A stretch of DNA of 64,000 nucleotides. Origin: an uncultured Tolumonas sp. GTDB lineage: Bacteria; Pseudomonadota; Gammaproteobacteria; Enterobacterales; Aeromonadaceae. The position numbers and the translations under genes were made by a program. Shown in pieces: positions 47,387-56,631 of this stretch. The notes under the pieces were generated by a model. That model had not been told where the DNA came from, did not search any database, and saw nothing but the letters and a program-made list of their open reading frames with translations. Within the stretch, counting starts at the first letter, position 1. Each line of letters begins with the position of its first letter. The stretch is taken from positions 1,268,501 through 1,332,500 of the forward strand of contig NZ_OY829944.1 in assembly GCF_963556105.2 (NCBI RefSeq), written 5' to 3'.

Positions 47387-49558
47387 ATGAAGAATAATCT
47401 GTCAATTCTCGCTATTGAAGATTCATCAGCTGATTTCCGCCTGATAGAACGACACTTGCAGGTGGCTGGTTTGAATGCACAATGCACTCGAATTGAAACT
47501 CTCGAAGAACTGAACCAGGCGTTAGATACCGGTGGTTGGGACATTATTCTGTCTGATTACAGTGTGCCGCAACTGAATTTCGAAAACGATTTAAGGCTTA
47601 TTCATCAACTCTTACCTGATACGCCAGTGATTTTAGTCTCGGGCAGTATTGGCGAAGAAAAAGCGGTTGAATTGCTGAAACTGGGTGTATGGGATTTTCT
47701 ACTAAAGGACAATCTCACGCGCTTAGTACCATCGATTGAACGTTGTTTGCGCGAAGTTAGCGATCGTTTTGCCAGAAAAACGGCAGAAAAAGAACTCAGT
47801 GAACAACAACAATTATTAACCGTGGTGGTTGAAGGTTCCACCGATGCCATCTTTGTCAAAGACTTACAGGGCCGTTATCTGCTGGTTAATCAGGCCGCCT
47901 CTCAATTTGTGGGTAAACCAGCTGATCAAATGATCGGTCATGATGATTGTTTTATTTTTCCGCCCTCGATCGCTAGCGAAATAATGGCGATTGATAAAAC
48001 AATTATGGAGTCTGTTAAAGCACAAACTCACGAAGAAGCCATTACCACCTTTTCTGGTGAACATCTGATATTTCAGGTGACTAAAGGGCCGATGCTTGAT
48101 CACAACGGAAAAGTGTCAGGGTTATTTGGTATTTCTCATAACATCACCGAACGGAAAAAGCGCGAATTAGCACTGATTGAGAGCGAATTGCGTTTTTCTA
48201 CCGTGTTTCATAAAAATCCACTGGCGATCGGTATTAGTAATTATTCTTCCGGCCAATTTATTGATGTGAATGAGGCATTCCTGCAATTATTTGGTTATGA
48301 ACGGGATGAGGTTATTGGGCACACGGCGCTGGAGCTTAATTTTTGGCTTCATCCAGAAGAAAAAATTCGTTTGTTTTCTTCTTTGCGGGAAGGTGCACAA
48401 ATAAAAAATCAGGAGTTAATGTTCCGAAATAAATTGGGAGAAACCGGCGATTTATTACTTTCTGCTGAGCTGATTAATATCGGTGGCGAACAATGCGTGT
48501 TACGCATGTTGTCTGATATTACTGAAGAAAAGAAAGCAGAAAGAGTCATTGATTATCTGGCGCATCATGATGCACTGACCGGCTTACCTAATCGTCTGTT
48601 AGCGCGCGATAGAGCACAGCAAGTGATCGCAGCAGCTCAACGGGATGGGCATAAAGTAGCCTTGCTATTTATGGATTTGGACAATTTCAAATCGATTAAT
48701 GATTCGTTAGGGCATGCGAGTGGTGATGTGTTGTTGGACGTAATTTCTCATCGGTTAAGGGAAACCACTCGCGCAACAGACACTGTCAGTCGATTTGGTG
48801 GTGATGAGTTTTTGGTCGTGTTGTCTCACATTGAAACGAGTGATGCGATTGTTGCTGTTTGCAGCAAAATATTGGAAGAGATCACTAAGCCAACGCAAAT
48901 TGACGGGCATGAGCTTTCTACATCATGTTCGATTGGGGTGACGGTTTATCCAGATGATGGCGACGATTTTGATACGTTATTGCGAAAAGCCGATTCTGCC
49001 ATGTATTACGCAAAAGATGCCAAGGGAAATACCTACCGTTTCTTTGATAGTAAAATGAATGCTGATGTCATGGAGCAGATCGAGCTAAGAAATGGCTTGC
49101 GTATGGCATTAGAGCGCCACGAATTTGTCTTGCATTACCAACCTCAAATCGATTTATCAAACAATACCGTGTTTGGTGCTGAAGCCTTGATCCGCTGGCA
49201 ACATCCTGAGTTTGGTCTTTTACCGCCGGGTAAGTTCATTACACTGGCTGAAGAGAGTGGTCTTATCGTACCAATCGGGGAGTGGGCATTACGCGAAGCC
49301 TGCCGTCAGGCGATGGCTTGGCGAGAGCAAGGGTTACCGGATTTAGTGATGGCTGTTAATCTATCCGCGATCCAATTCCGGCGAGGCAATTTAGAAGAAA
49401 CGGTTATTTCGGCATTAAAAGATTCTGGTTTAGATCCGCAATTTCTTGAGTTGGAGTTGACTGAATCGATCTTGATTGGTGACACCGAAAATGTATTACA
49501 AACCGTACAACGCCTTAAAACCCTGGGCATAAAATGTACTAGTTCAGACAAGATCTGA
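47387..49558 (+). pseudogene. REC-PAS-PAS-GGDEF-EAL protein, 5' part (split by IS481 element)
   Basis: The 5' portion of a c-di-GMP enzyme cut by an insertion sequence at 49535. Present: receiver with D57, two PAS domains (about 140-260 and 265-380), GGDEF with an intact RFGGDEF motif, and the start of EAL with GAEALIRW and the ELELTES segment. The frame runs eight codons into the element. The DDFGTGYSSL block and the rest of EAL lie beyond it. Removing the element and one target copy restores an 819-residue protein ending at 51056. A truncated product might keep cyclase activity. Confidence 0.92.
49528..49534. repeat. target-site duplication of the IS481 element, left copy
   Basis: CATAAAA, repeated exactly at 50738-50744. 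Confidence 0.88.
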
Positions 49559-50737
49559 CAGTTACCGATTTTTAATGGGTGTCTGTCAGATTAAATCTGG
49601 TTCAAATTCTTTTCTTCCCAGACTTTTTTACCATCAATAAACGTTTCCATTGGTGTTCGGCCACAGCACATTTTTCCTTGATGGGTTCGCTGATTATTGT
49701 AATAGCTCAACCAGATGTCCAGATCTGACTGAAGACTATCTAAATCGCTGTACAGCTTTTTCCTGAATGTGACTTGGTAAAACTCCTGAAGGATTGTCTT
49801 ATGGAATCGTTCGCAAATGCCGTTCGTCTGCGGGGACATTGCTTTTGTTTTTGTATGATCGATATCGTTAATGGCCAGATATAACTGGTAATCGTGCTGC
49901 TCAACTTTCCCGCAATATTCCGTGCCTCGGTCGGTCAATATTCGCAGCATCGGAATATTCTGAGCTGCAAAAAACGGTAATACGCGATCATTCAGCAAGT
50001 CGGCGGCTGTAATGGGCGTTTTTGTTGTATACAGTTTGCAATAAGCAACTTTGGAATAGGTATCGACGAACGTTTGTTGATAAATTCTTCCGACACCTTT
50101 TAGATTGCCAACATAAAACGTGTCCTGTGAGCCCAGATAACCTGGATGCATCGTTTCAATTTCGCCACAGACTTCATCATCCTGCTGCTTGCGTTCCAGC
50201 GCTGCAATTTGAGCGTCAGACAGCAATATACCGTCTTGAGCCACCTTGTGTTCCAGCGCCTTAAGTCGTTTTTTAAAGTTCTCTAAATCATGACGTAGCC
50301 AGACTGAACGCACACCACTTCCCGAGATGAAGATGCCCTGTTTACGAAGTTCATTACTGGTTCGCTGTTGTCCATGTGCCGGATACTCAATGGCATAATT
50401 GATGACAGCTTGTTCTGTCGTATCGTCAGTGCGATTTTTTAAGTTGGGAGCGCGTCGAGATTTATCAAGCAAAGCATCGATACCACCTTCTTCGACCAGT
50501 TCTTTATAGCGATAGAAGGTGTCTCTGGATACGCCCATGACTTTACAGGCACGGGAAACGTTATTCAGCTCTTCTGCCAAATTGAGAAGACCTGCTTTGT
50601 GTTTAATAACGGGATTGTTACTATGGATCATGAGAGTTACCTCTAGGTTGTTTTGATTAAGGATTCGACACCCATATCAAAACCGGTAACTCTCTTCTTT
50701 TCAAACAGAAGTGTCAGATCAAGTCGCGACTAATACA
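49535..50737 (-). mobile_element. IS481-family insertion sequence, 1203 bp
   Basis: Ends are TGT...ACA with 27-bp imperfect inverted repeats (20 of 27 matching, sharing GATCTGACA), flanked by exact 7-bp direct repeats. A second inverted pair lies inside (49561-49583 and 50667-50690). One full transposase gene on the minus strand. Confidence 0.9.
49591..50631 (-). CDS. IS481-family DDE transposase
   Basis: A 346-residue transposase: N-terminal helix-turn-helix (SRACKVMGVSRDTFYRYKEL), middle basic segment and an rve/RNase H-like catalytic core with Asp in FVDTYSKVAYC, Asp in ILTDRGTEYCG and Glu in NGICERFHKTIL. The frame is intact, so the element may be active. It lies opposite to the host gene it interrupts. 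Confidence 0.92.
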   Translation of the reverse strand: MIHSNNPVIKHKAGLLNLAEELNNVSRACKVMGVSRDTFYRYKELVEEGGIDALLDKSRRAPNLKNRTDDTTEQAVINYAIEYPAHGQQRTSNELRKQGIFISGSGVRSVWLRHDLENFKKRLKALEHKVAQDGILLSDAQIAALERKQQDDEVCGEIETMHPGYLGSQDTFYVGNLKGVGRIYQQTFVDTYSKVAYCKLYTTKTPITAADLLNDRVLPFFAAQNIPMLRILTDRGTEYCGKVEQHDYQLYLAINDIDHTKTKAMSPQTNGICERFHKTILQEFYQVTFRKKLYSDLDSLQSDLDIWLSYYNNQRTHQGKMCCGRTPMETFIDGKKVWEEKNLNQI

Positions 50738-51056
50738 CATAAAATTATCGCTGGATGATTTTGGTACCGGATATTCAAGCCTTTCTTATTTAAAACGTTT
50801 TGCTGTTGATAAAGTAAAAATTGATCAGTCCTTTATTCGCGATATGGATAAAAACCCGAGTGATGCAGCGATTGTGCGCGCTATTATCCAAATGTCTAAA
50901 AGCTTGGGGTTGCGTACGATTGCGGAAGGTATTGAAGAAGCGCATTTGGTTAAATATTTACAGATATATCATTGTGATGAAGCGCAGGGTTATTATTACA
51001 GCCGCCCGATCCCGTCAGATGATTTTGTCCAGTGGGTGCTTGCGTCACTGAAATAA
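50738..51056 (+). pseudogene. REC-PAS-PAS-GGDEF-EAL protein, 3' part of EAL
   Basis: This fragment begins with the right target copy and continues in the original frame as KLSLDDFGTGYSSLSYLKRF, then VKIDQSFIRDM and TIAEGIEE, the end of an EAL domain. It matches the paralogue at 57865-60138 closely. It has no ribosome site of its own and is unlikely to be expressed as a working domain. Confidence 0.9.
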
Positions 51057-51059
51057 TAC

Positions 51060-51096
51060 AGCTAAAGCGGAGCAATCTTGTTACTCCGCTTTAGCT
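51060..51096. terminator. hairpin between convergent GGDEF-EAL and chemoreceptor genes
   Basis: A 13-bp perfect stem (AGCTAAAGCGGAG / CTCCGCTTTAGCT) with an 11-base loop; short T stretches only. Confidence 0.65.
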
Positions 51097-51110
51097 ATCA
51101 GTGCGGCTGC

Positions 51111-52388
51111 TTAATTGAATGTTCGGCATAATTCATTTAGCTTTTCTGCCCGTTGCATGACTTTGTGGCTGTTAATATCGATGGCTTTGATTTGCTCGAG
51201 ATTAGCTTCGCCTAATTCGGTGAGTTCATTGATGTTTTTGGTCACATCCGCTAACGCAACGCCTTGTTCTTGCGCAGCAGCCGATATCTGTGCGGCGTAA
51301 TCGGTCATCTGCCCCAACTCTGACACCACTTGTTCCATCTGTAATGAGCTGGCATCGGTGTGTTGCACACAGGCACGGGTTTGCTCCAGATTGGCTGCCA
51401 TGATTTTTTCCCAGGCGGTCATGATGTGCTGAATATGTGTGATGCTGGCTTGTATCTGCCCTGTGGCTTTCTGGGTTCGGGTGGAAAGTGTTCTGACTTC
51501 ATCAGCGACGACAGCGAAACCTCGGCCTTGTTCACCTGCACGGGCTGCTTCAATCGCAGCGTTTAATGCCAGCAGGTTGGTTTGCTCGGCAATCCCCTGA
51601 ATTTCACTCATTACCCCGCCAATATGGTTGGCTTCTTCCACCATTTTACTGGCCGATTCCGATGCCTGTTCTGCCTGTTTGGCGAGTTGCTGAATTTGTT
51701 TTTTAGCATCAGATAAGTGAGTGCCAGCCTCATTACAATGTGCTGATGCCATGTTGACATAATCTGATGTGCTAACCGTTGAATGGGCGATTTCCGCAGC
51801 AGCTTCGGTCAGCTGTGTCACGGCGGCAGCAATTTGTTGCAAACTCGCTTCTTGTTGATCGATATCGTTTTTGGCTTTTTCTGTGGCGCTAAATAGTCTG
51901 CCAGCCAGTTTTTGTAATACACCGGTGGAATCTTGCGTACGCCCCAAAACGGTTCTGATCCGGGCCTGCCAATGTTTCAGGTGAAAATCAGCAATGCTCG
52001 ACAGATCGGTGCCGGAATAGATATGTCGTGTAATGCTGTCATATTCCGTGGCCAAAGAGCGCAAATATTGAGGAATGGTGATCAGATGCGGATAAAAGCA
52101 GATGGTCAAGAGTAAGAAAGAGAGCAAACACCAGATGGCAGTCAGCCATCCGGCAACAAAGTAAGCCGCAATAACACTGGCAGCCGCAAAGAGCAAACCA
52201 AGCAGCGGACGGTAGTCTTGCCATGAAAATATGATTTTTTTATTCAGCCGTTCCCGCTCATGCAGTTGTTTATAGATTTTTTCTGCCCGGTTTTTATCTT
52301 CAGCATTTGGTTTAACCCGGACAGATTGATAACCCACAATATTTTTATCTTCGTAAATGGGCGTTACATAGGCATCCACCCAATAAAA
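51111..52388 (-). pseudogene. Aer-like PAS chemoreceptor, 3' part (split by IS1111-type element)
   Basis: The 3' part of a chemoreceptor, beginning in the middle of the PAS domain ([13 protein letters not shown]). Two membrane helices follow, then a signalling domain with tip [21 protein letters not shown]. The frame appears longer to 52535, but that extra sequence is the insertion element. Joined to 53704-53979 it gives a 1554-bp, 517-residue gene with no change of frame. There is no HAMP domain. The type is related to Aer (redox/energy sensing), by architecture only. Confidence 0.9.
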
Positions 52389-52601
52389 TGTATGGTCCGC
52401 CCCGTTATTGCAAGAACAAACTTCAATGACGGGATTGGTCTGCGCTAATGTATTCGGAGTCTCTGTTGGGAGGCTCTCGCTTCCCGCTCCACGATGAGTT
52501 CCGCGCCGGAATATCCTCAAAAAAGCCCAAAGCATTTTCTGCTGTTTTTATTGTCAGGTTCTATTCCGGTGGTTCTACCGTTTTCGTCATCTTCTCTTTG
52601 C
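52389..52601 (-). ncRNA. candidate bridge RNA region of the IS1111-type element
   Basis: The 213 bases downstream of the transposase stop hold no gene. In the IS1111 group the bridge RNA is known to come from this end. The minus-strand sequence contains CAATAAAAA (52545-52553), a 9-base complement to the target flank TTTTTATTG at the insertion site. Exact RNA ends and fold were not determined. Confidence 0.5.
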
Positions 52602-53633
52602 TCATGCAAACTCGGATTGCAGTTTCTCTGCATTAAACGCTTCTTTGTACCTCAATACCGCCCAGACTATCCGGGCCAGTTTATTCGCTAACGCCACACA
52701 CACTACATTGAACGGCTTACTGGCTCGTAGTTGCACTAACCAGTCCCCAAATATCGACCCCGTCTTTTCCGGCCTGGCTAAAATCGCCCTCGCTCCATGA
52801 ATGAACAGCGTTCTCAGATGTTTATTCCCTCGTTTGCTTATTCCGAGTAAACGCGGTTTTCCTCCCGTCGAATGCTGATGGGGAACCAGCCCCAGCCATG
52901 CGGCCAGATTGCGTCCATTCTTAAATTGTTTCACACTCCCTAATTCCGCCATACATTGACTGGCCGTCAGTACACCAACTCCAGGGATCTCATGCAATAA
53001 TTGCCCTTCATCGCTCTGCGCAACATGGCGCGTAAGTTTGTCATCCTGCACTTTGATTTGTTCATTCAGATATTTGTAATACTCATGCAATGCCGTTAAT
53101 TCGATGTTTAATGCTGACGGCAGTTCGGGTGCATTCGCTGTCAGCCAGGTGAATAACTGTTTCATCGTCCCATGTCCCTGCGGCAGACTGACACCAAACT
53201 CGAGTAATAAAGCACCAATCCTGCACATGCATGCAGTTCGGTCTTTGATATATCCCTGCCGAACACGATAAACAGCGGTGATGAGTTGCGCATCCTCTGA
53301 TTTGACTTCAACAAATCGCATGGACGGCCGTTGCGATGCTTCAGCAATGGCATCAGCATCAATGAAATCATTTTTATTGCCTTTGACATAAGGCCGTACA
53401 TATTGAGGGGGAAGCAGTTTCACTGAATGACCGAGCTTAAGACTCAATCGTCCCAACCAATGAGCACCTCCGCAGGCTTCAAAGGCGATGGTGGTGAGCG
53501 GGGTGTCATAGATAAATTGGATCAACTGTTTGCGGGAAAGTTTTTTTCGAAAAAGGGTGTTGCCTTTGCGATCGTGTGCAACTAAATGGAAATTAGATTT
53601 GCCTAAATCGATACCAATGACTTGAATAGACAT
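52602..53633 (-). CDS. IS110-family transposase (recombinase)
   Basis: A 343-residue DEDD recombinase. The RuvC-like N-terminal domain starts GIDLGKSNFHLVAHDRKGN, with further acidic residues around 60-100; the C-terminal Transposase_20 domain has HEIPGVGVLTASQCMAELG, then FKNGRNLAAWLGLVP and KRGNKHLRTLFIHGARA with the expected catalytic Ser region nearby. The frame is intact. IS110-type enzymes use a structured bridge RNA to choose the target. Confidence 0.92.
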   Translation of the reverse strand: MSIQVIGIDLGKSNFHLVAHDRKGNTLFRKKLSRKQLIQFIYDTPLTTIAFEACGGAHWLGRLSLKLGHSVKLLPPQYVRPYVKGNKNDFIDADAIAEASQRPSMRFVEVKSEDAQLITAVYRVRQGYIKDRTACMCRIGALLLEFGVSLPQGHGTMKQLFTWLTANAPELPSALNIELTALHEYYKYLNEQIKVQDDKLTRHVAQSDEGQLLHEIPGVGVLTASQCMAELGSVKQFKNGRNLAAWLGLVPHQHSTGGKPRLLGISKRGNKHLRTLFIHGARAILARPEKTGSIFGDWLVQLRASKPFNVVCVALANKLARIVWAVLRYKEAFNAEKLQSEFA

Positions 53634-53703
53634 GATGGTTCACCTCCGTTACCTAACTCATTCTCAGCTTAGTCGCTGAGAACGGAGGCGGACCATCTAA
53701 TTA

Positions 53704-53979
53704 ATCCCCGTTTTTACAGCGGTTTTTGACAATTCCGCGCCATGCTTTGCCTTCTTTCAGTTTTTGCCACAGGTCACGAAAGGCGGTTTTAGGCATGTCG
53801 GGGTGGCGGATCACGTTATGCGGTAAACCAACTAATTCATCCAATTTATAACCGGAAACAGACAAAAAAGCGGTATTAGCATACGTCACATAGCTGCGTA
53901 AATCAGTGGTAGAAACTAATTGCACATCGTCTGGGAAAGTCACTTCTTTCCCTGTTTGAGAGAATTCTGATGTATTCAT
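53704..53979 (-). pseudogene. Aer-like PAS chemoreceptor, 5' part
   Basis: The first 92 codons of the receptor split by the IS1111-type element: MNTSEFSQTGKEVTFPDD, then PAS motifs VTYANTAFLSVSGYKLDELVG and HNVIRHPDMPKTAFRDLWQ, ending KNRCKNGD at the junction, where a stop follows inside the element. It aligns residue for residue with the paralogue beginning at 61767. Confidence 0.9.
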
Positions 53980-54078
53980 ATGTATATCCCATGCTAATTA
54001 TCCATTAAGAATTGAAGACAATTACGGGGATGTCAAAAAATTAGATGAGAAAGATGCGGTTTGGATCAACCTTTAGAA

Positions 54079-54113
54079 AAGAATTATCTCATTGAGTTTA
54101 TTCGATAATTCTT
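54079..54113 (-). terminator. possible terminator after the membrane GGDEF-EAL gene
   Basis: A 10-bp A/T-rich stem (AAGAATTATC / GATAATTCTT) with a 15-base loop, then T-rich on the minus strand. Weak stem. Confidence 0.4.
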
Positions 54114-54179
54114 ATATAAAAGTCTTGAATATTTCATACCTCCAAAGAAGTCTGTTCATCAGCTGGTCGTCAAATGGAG

Positions 54180-56576
54180 TTAGCTGACTAATTTGTTCTC
54201 TGGCCGCATTTTTTCGTTATAAAACGCTTCCAAGTCATGCAGTGGTAACGGCTTACTAAACAAATAACCTTGGTAGGCATGGCAGCCCAAGCGGGCGAGA
54301 TAATCACGTTGTGCTTCAAGCTCTACACCTTCGGCAATTACATTCAGATTCAGGCTCAAACCCAATGCCACAACCATTTTGGCAATAGCGGCATCATTGG
54401 CATCACTCAGAATATTTCTGACAAAACTCTGATCGATTTTAAGTTGATCTAAGGGCAACCGTTTTAGGTAATACAGAGAGGAATAACCGGTACCGAAGTC
54501 ATCTAACGAGAACCCCACACCGAGAGCTTTTAATAACGTCATTTTGGTGATGATGTCTTCGATATCATCAATCAACATGCTTTCCGTTAATTCTAGTTTC
54601 AGTCGTGATGGATTCGCGCCAGTTTGCTCAATAATATTCAGCACTTCGTCAACAAAATCAGCCTGATGAAATTGACGTGCACTGACATTAACGGCAATCG
54701 ATAAATTAGCCATATCCTTGTTGTTAGCCCAGCTAGCGATTTGTTCGCAGGCGGTTTTTAACACCCAGTGGCCTAATGGCAAGATAAGACCGCTTTCTTC
54801 CGCCAGAGGAATAAATTCAGCAGGGGATACTAAGCCTCGTTGCGGGTGGATCCAACGAACCAACGCTTCCACACCGGTCAGAATACCAGTACTGATAATT
54901 TGGGGTTGGTAATACAGTTGAAATTCGGCTTTGATAATGGCTTGGCGTAAACCATCTTCCATCGCAGCACGATTCATCAGCATATCTTGCATTTTTTGGT
55001 CGAAGAAACGGACGGTATTTCGCCCGGCGGCCTTAGCTTCATACATTGCCATGTCGGCTCGTTTCAAAAGCTCTTCAATGCTTTCATTGTGATCAATAAA
55101 TAGAGTGACCCCAATACTAGGTGTGCTGTAGCGTTCATGTTTATCGATCTGATAGCTTTGATTCAGGGCTGCGAGTATTTTTTCGCTGACATTTTTAGCC
55201 AACGCGGCAGCTTCTTGCATATCACTGCTTAGATCTTCCAGCAGAATTACAAACTCATCACCACCCAGTCGGGCGACCGTATCATCTTGTCGCACACAGG
55301 TAGTTAAGCGTTGTGCCACTTGTTGTAATAAACAATCGCCACTGTCATGACCAAAAGTGTCATTCAGTGTTTTAAAATCATCTAGATCGATAAACAGTAA
55401 GGCCCCGCATTTCAAGCTACGGTTACTTGAAATCAAGGCATGTTTTAATCGATCTAATAAGAGTCGACGATTGGGTAATTGTGTCAGCGGATCATAAAAA
55501 GCCAGATTATTGATTTCTGATTCGGCTGCTTTGCGTTCAGAGATATCTTCAAATACCCAAATACTACCGGCCTGCGGATTATGCGGGTCTAATCCACAAC
55601 CGCTCATGCGCGCCCAGAACGCACTGCCATCAAAACGTTTAAGTCGTAATTCTTCTGCATATCGGCCAAGAAGAACGGTCATGCTAAGTTTGGCTCGTTC
55701 ACGGATAGCCATAAACTGGTCATTGGATAAGTAGAGTTCTTTGGGCTGTAGGCCGTGCATGCTGCCTTGTTCATAGCCAAAAATGGCTTCAGCATGCAGA
55801 TTGGCTAATTGAATTACACCGTCACGAATAAAAATAACTCCGGCTGGAACATTATTCAGAATGGCTTGTTGTTCGGAAAACGCTGCCTGAAGATCCCGTC
55901 GCATTTGGTCTAGTTGTGCCGCCAAATGGCCTATCTCGTCGGTGCGTTGCCAGCCGACCTTATGGTTAAAATCGCCATCAGCAAGTTGATTAGAAAAGCG
56001 GGTTAAAGCGGCAAGTGGTTTAAGTACACGGTAGTGCAGGGCAAGCATGATCAATATCAACGCCAAAGTGAACTGGCCAAGCAATATATAGGTATAAATA
56101 GACTGATCTCGCCGTGATTGTTGAATCATCAACCCATCGTCGAGATCCACTTTCACAAATCCGGCAATTTCTCCGTTTAAGATCAGCTCATGCCACGCCG
56201 TGTGTAACGTACCGATATTACGCTCTGGATATTCCAGATTGAGTATCGGATCGTGTTTGGTATCACTGATCGTGATGCGAACGACCTGACGATCCTGAAG
56301 TGAGGCTTGTGCAATTTTATTGGCTAAGTTGATGTCGTAATTCCATACCGGTAGCGCGAGACTGTTCGATAACAACGCAATTTTGTCATTGAGATAGAGT
56401 TCAATATCGTTATTGGTTTTTTCTTGACGGAGGTGGTTTAACGAGATGATCCCTATAACTGCGGGCAGCAGCAAACCGGCACACATAGCAATGACAATGC
56501 CTATAGATAAGCTCTTGAATTGAAACGCCGCTCTTATTGCATTCCAACGTGTGCGTATTGCCTGTAAATCAAGCAT
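54180..56576 (-). CDS. membrane-bound HAMP-PAS-GGDEF-EAL protein
   Basis: A 798-residue c-di-GMP enzyme. Two membrane helices (about 25-47 and 165-185) enclose a periplasmic sensor region of about 115 residues; HAMP (about 185-235), PAS (240-355), GGDEF with ARLGGDEF, and EAL with GVEALVRW and DDFGTGYSSL follow. Both catalytic motifs look intact, so it could make and break c-di-GMP. It lies 55 bases downstream of a periplasmic binding-protein gene with no transporter, so that protein may bind its periplasmic domain. Confidence 0.92.
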   Translation of the reverse strand: MLDLQAIRTRWNAIRAAFQFKSLSIGIVIAMCAGLLLPAVIGIISLNHLRQEKTNNDIELYLNDKIALLSNSLALPVWNYDINLANKIAQASLQDRQVVRITISDTKHDPILNLEYPERNIGTLHTAWHELILNGEIAGFVKVDLDDGLMIQQSRRDQSIYTYILLGQFTLALILIMLALHYRVLKPLAALTRFSNQLADGDFNHKVGWQRTDEIGHLAAQLDQMRRDLQAAFSEQQAILNNVPAGVIFIRDGVIQLANLHAEAIFGYEQGSMHGLQPKELYLSNDQFMAIRERAKLSMTVLLGRYAEELRLKRFDGSAFWARMSGCGLDPHNPQAGSIWVFEDISERKAAESEINNLAFYDPLTQLPNRRLLLDRLKHALISSNRSLKCGALLFIDLDDFKTLNDTFGHDSGDCLLQQVAQRLTTCVRQDDTVARLGGDEFVILLEDLSSDMQEAAALAKNVSEKILAALNQSYQIDKHERYSTPSIGVTLFIDHNESIEELLKRADMAMYEAKAAGRNTVRFFDQKMQDMLMNRAAMEDGLRQAIIKAEFQLYYQPQIISTGILTGVEALVRWIHPQRGLVSPAEFIPLAEESGLILPLGHWVLKTACEQIASWANNKDMANLSIAVNVSARQFHQADFVDEVLNIIEQTGANPSRLKLELTESMLIDDIEDIITKMTLLKALGVGFSLDDFGTGYSSLYYLKRLPLDQLKIDQSFVRNILSDANDAAIAKMVVALGLSLNLNVIAEGVELEAQRDYLARLGCHAYQGYLFSKPLPLHDLEAFYNEKMRPENKLVS

Positions 56577-56631
56577 ATTTATCCTCTGGGTATATTCTGA
56601 CGCCTATATCCGTCAGGCGCTCAGTGCACAT

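Larger units (their letters stand above)
52389..53703 (-). mobile_element. IS110-family (IS1111 group) insertion sequence, 1315 bp
   Basis: Inverted repeats ATGGTCCGCC / GGCGGACCAT lie not at the very ends but 3 bp (TGT, at 52389-52391) and 7 bp (CTAATTA, at 53697-53703) inside them, the asymmetry typical of the IS1111 group. Deleting 52389-53703 restores the receptor frame exactly as KNGDFYWVDAY, with no target duplication. Confidence 0.88.

Noticed and set aside
52389-52535. Apparent N-terminal extension of the receptor fragment up to 52535
   Set aside because: This sequence belongs to the IS1111-type element; the reconstructed join shows the real receptor frame resumes at 52388.
52602-53633. 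Mercury- or antibiotic-resistance cargo linked to the two insertion sequences
   Set aside because: Each element contains only its transposase; the two are of different families and do not form a composite transposon.
52389-53703. AACGGGG near both junctions as a target duplication
   Set aside because: The gene is restored exactly using ends 3 and 7 bp outside the inverted repeats with no duplication, which also fits IS1111-group structure.
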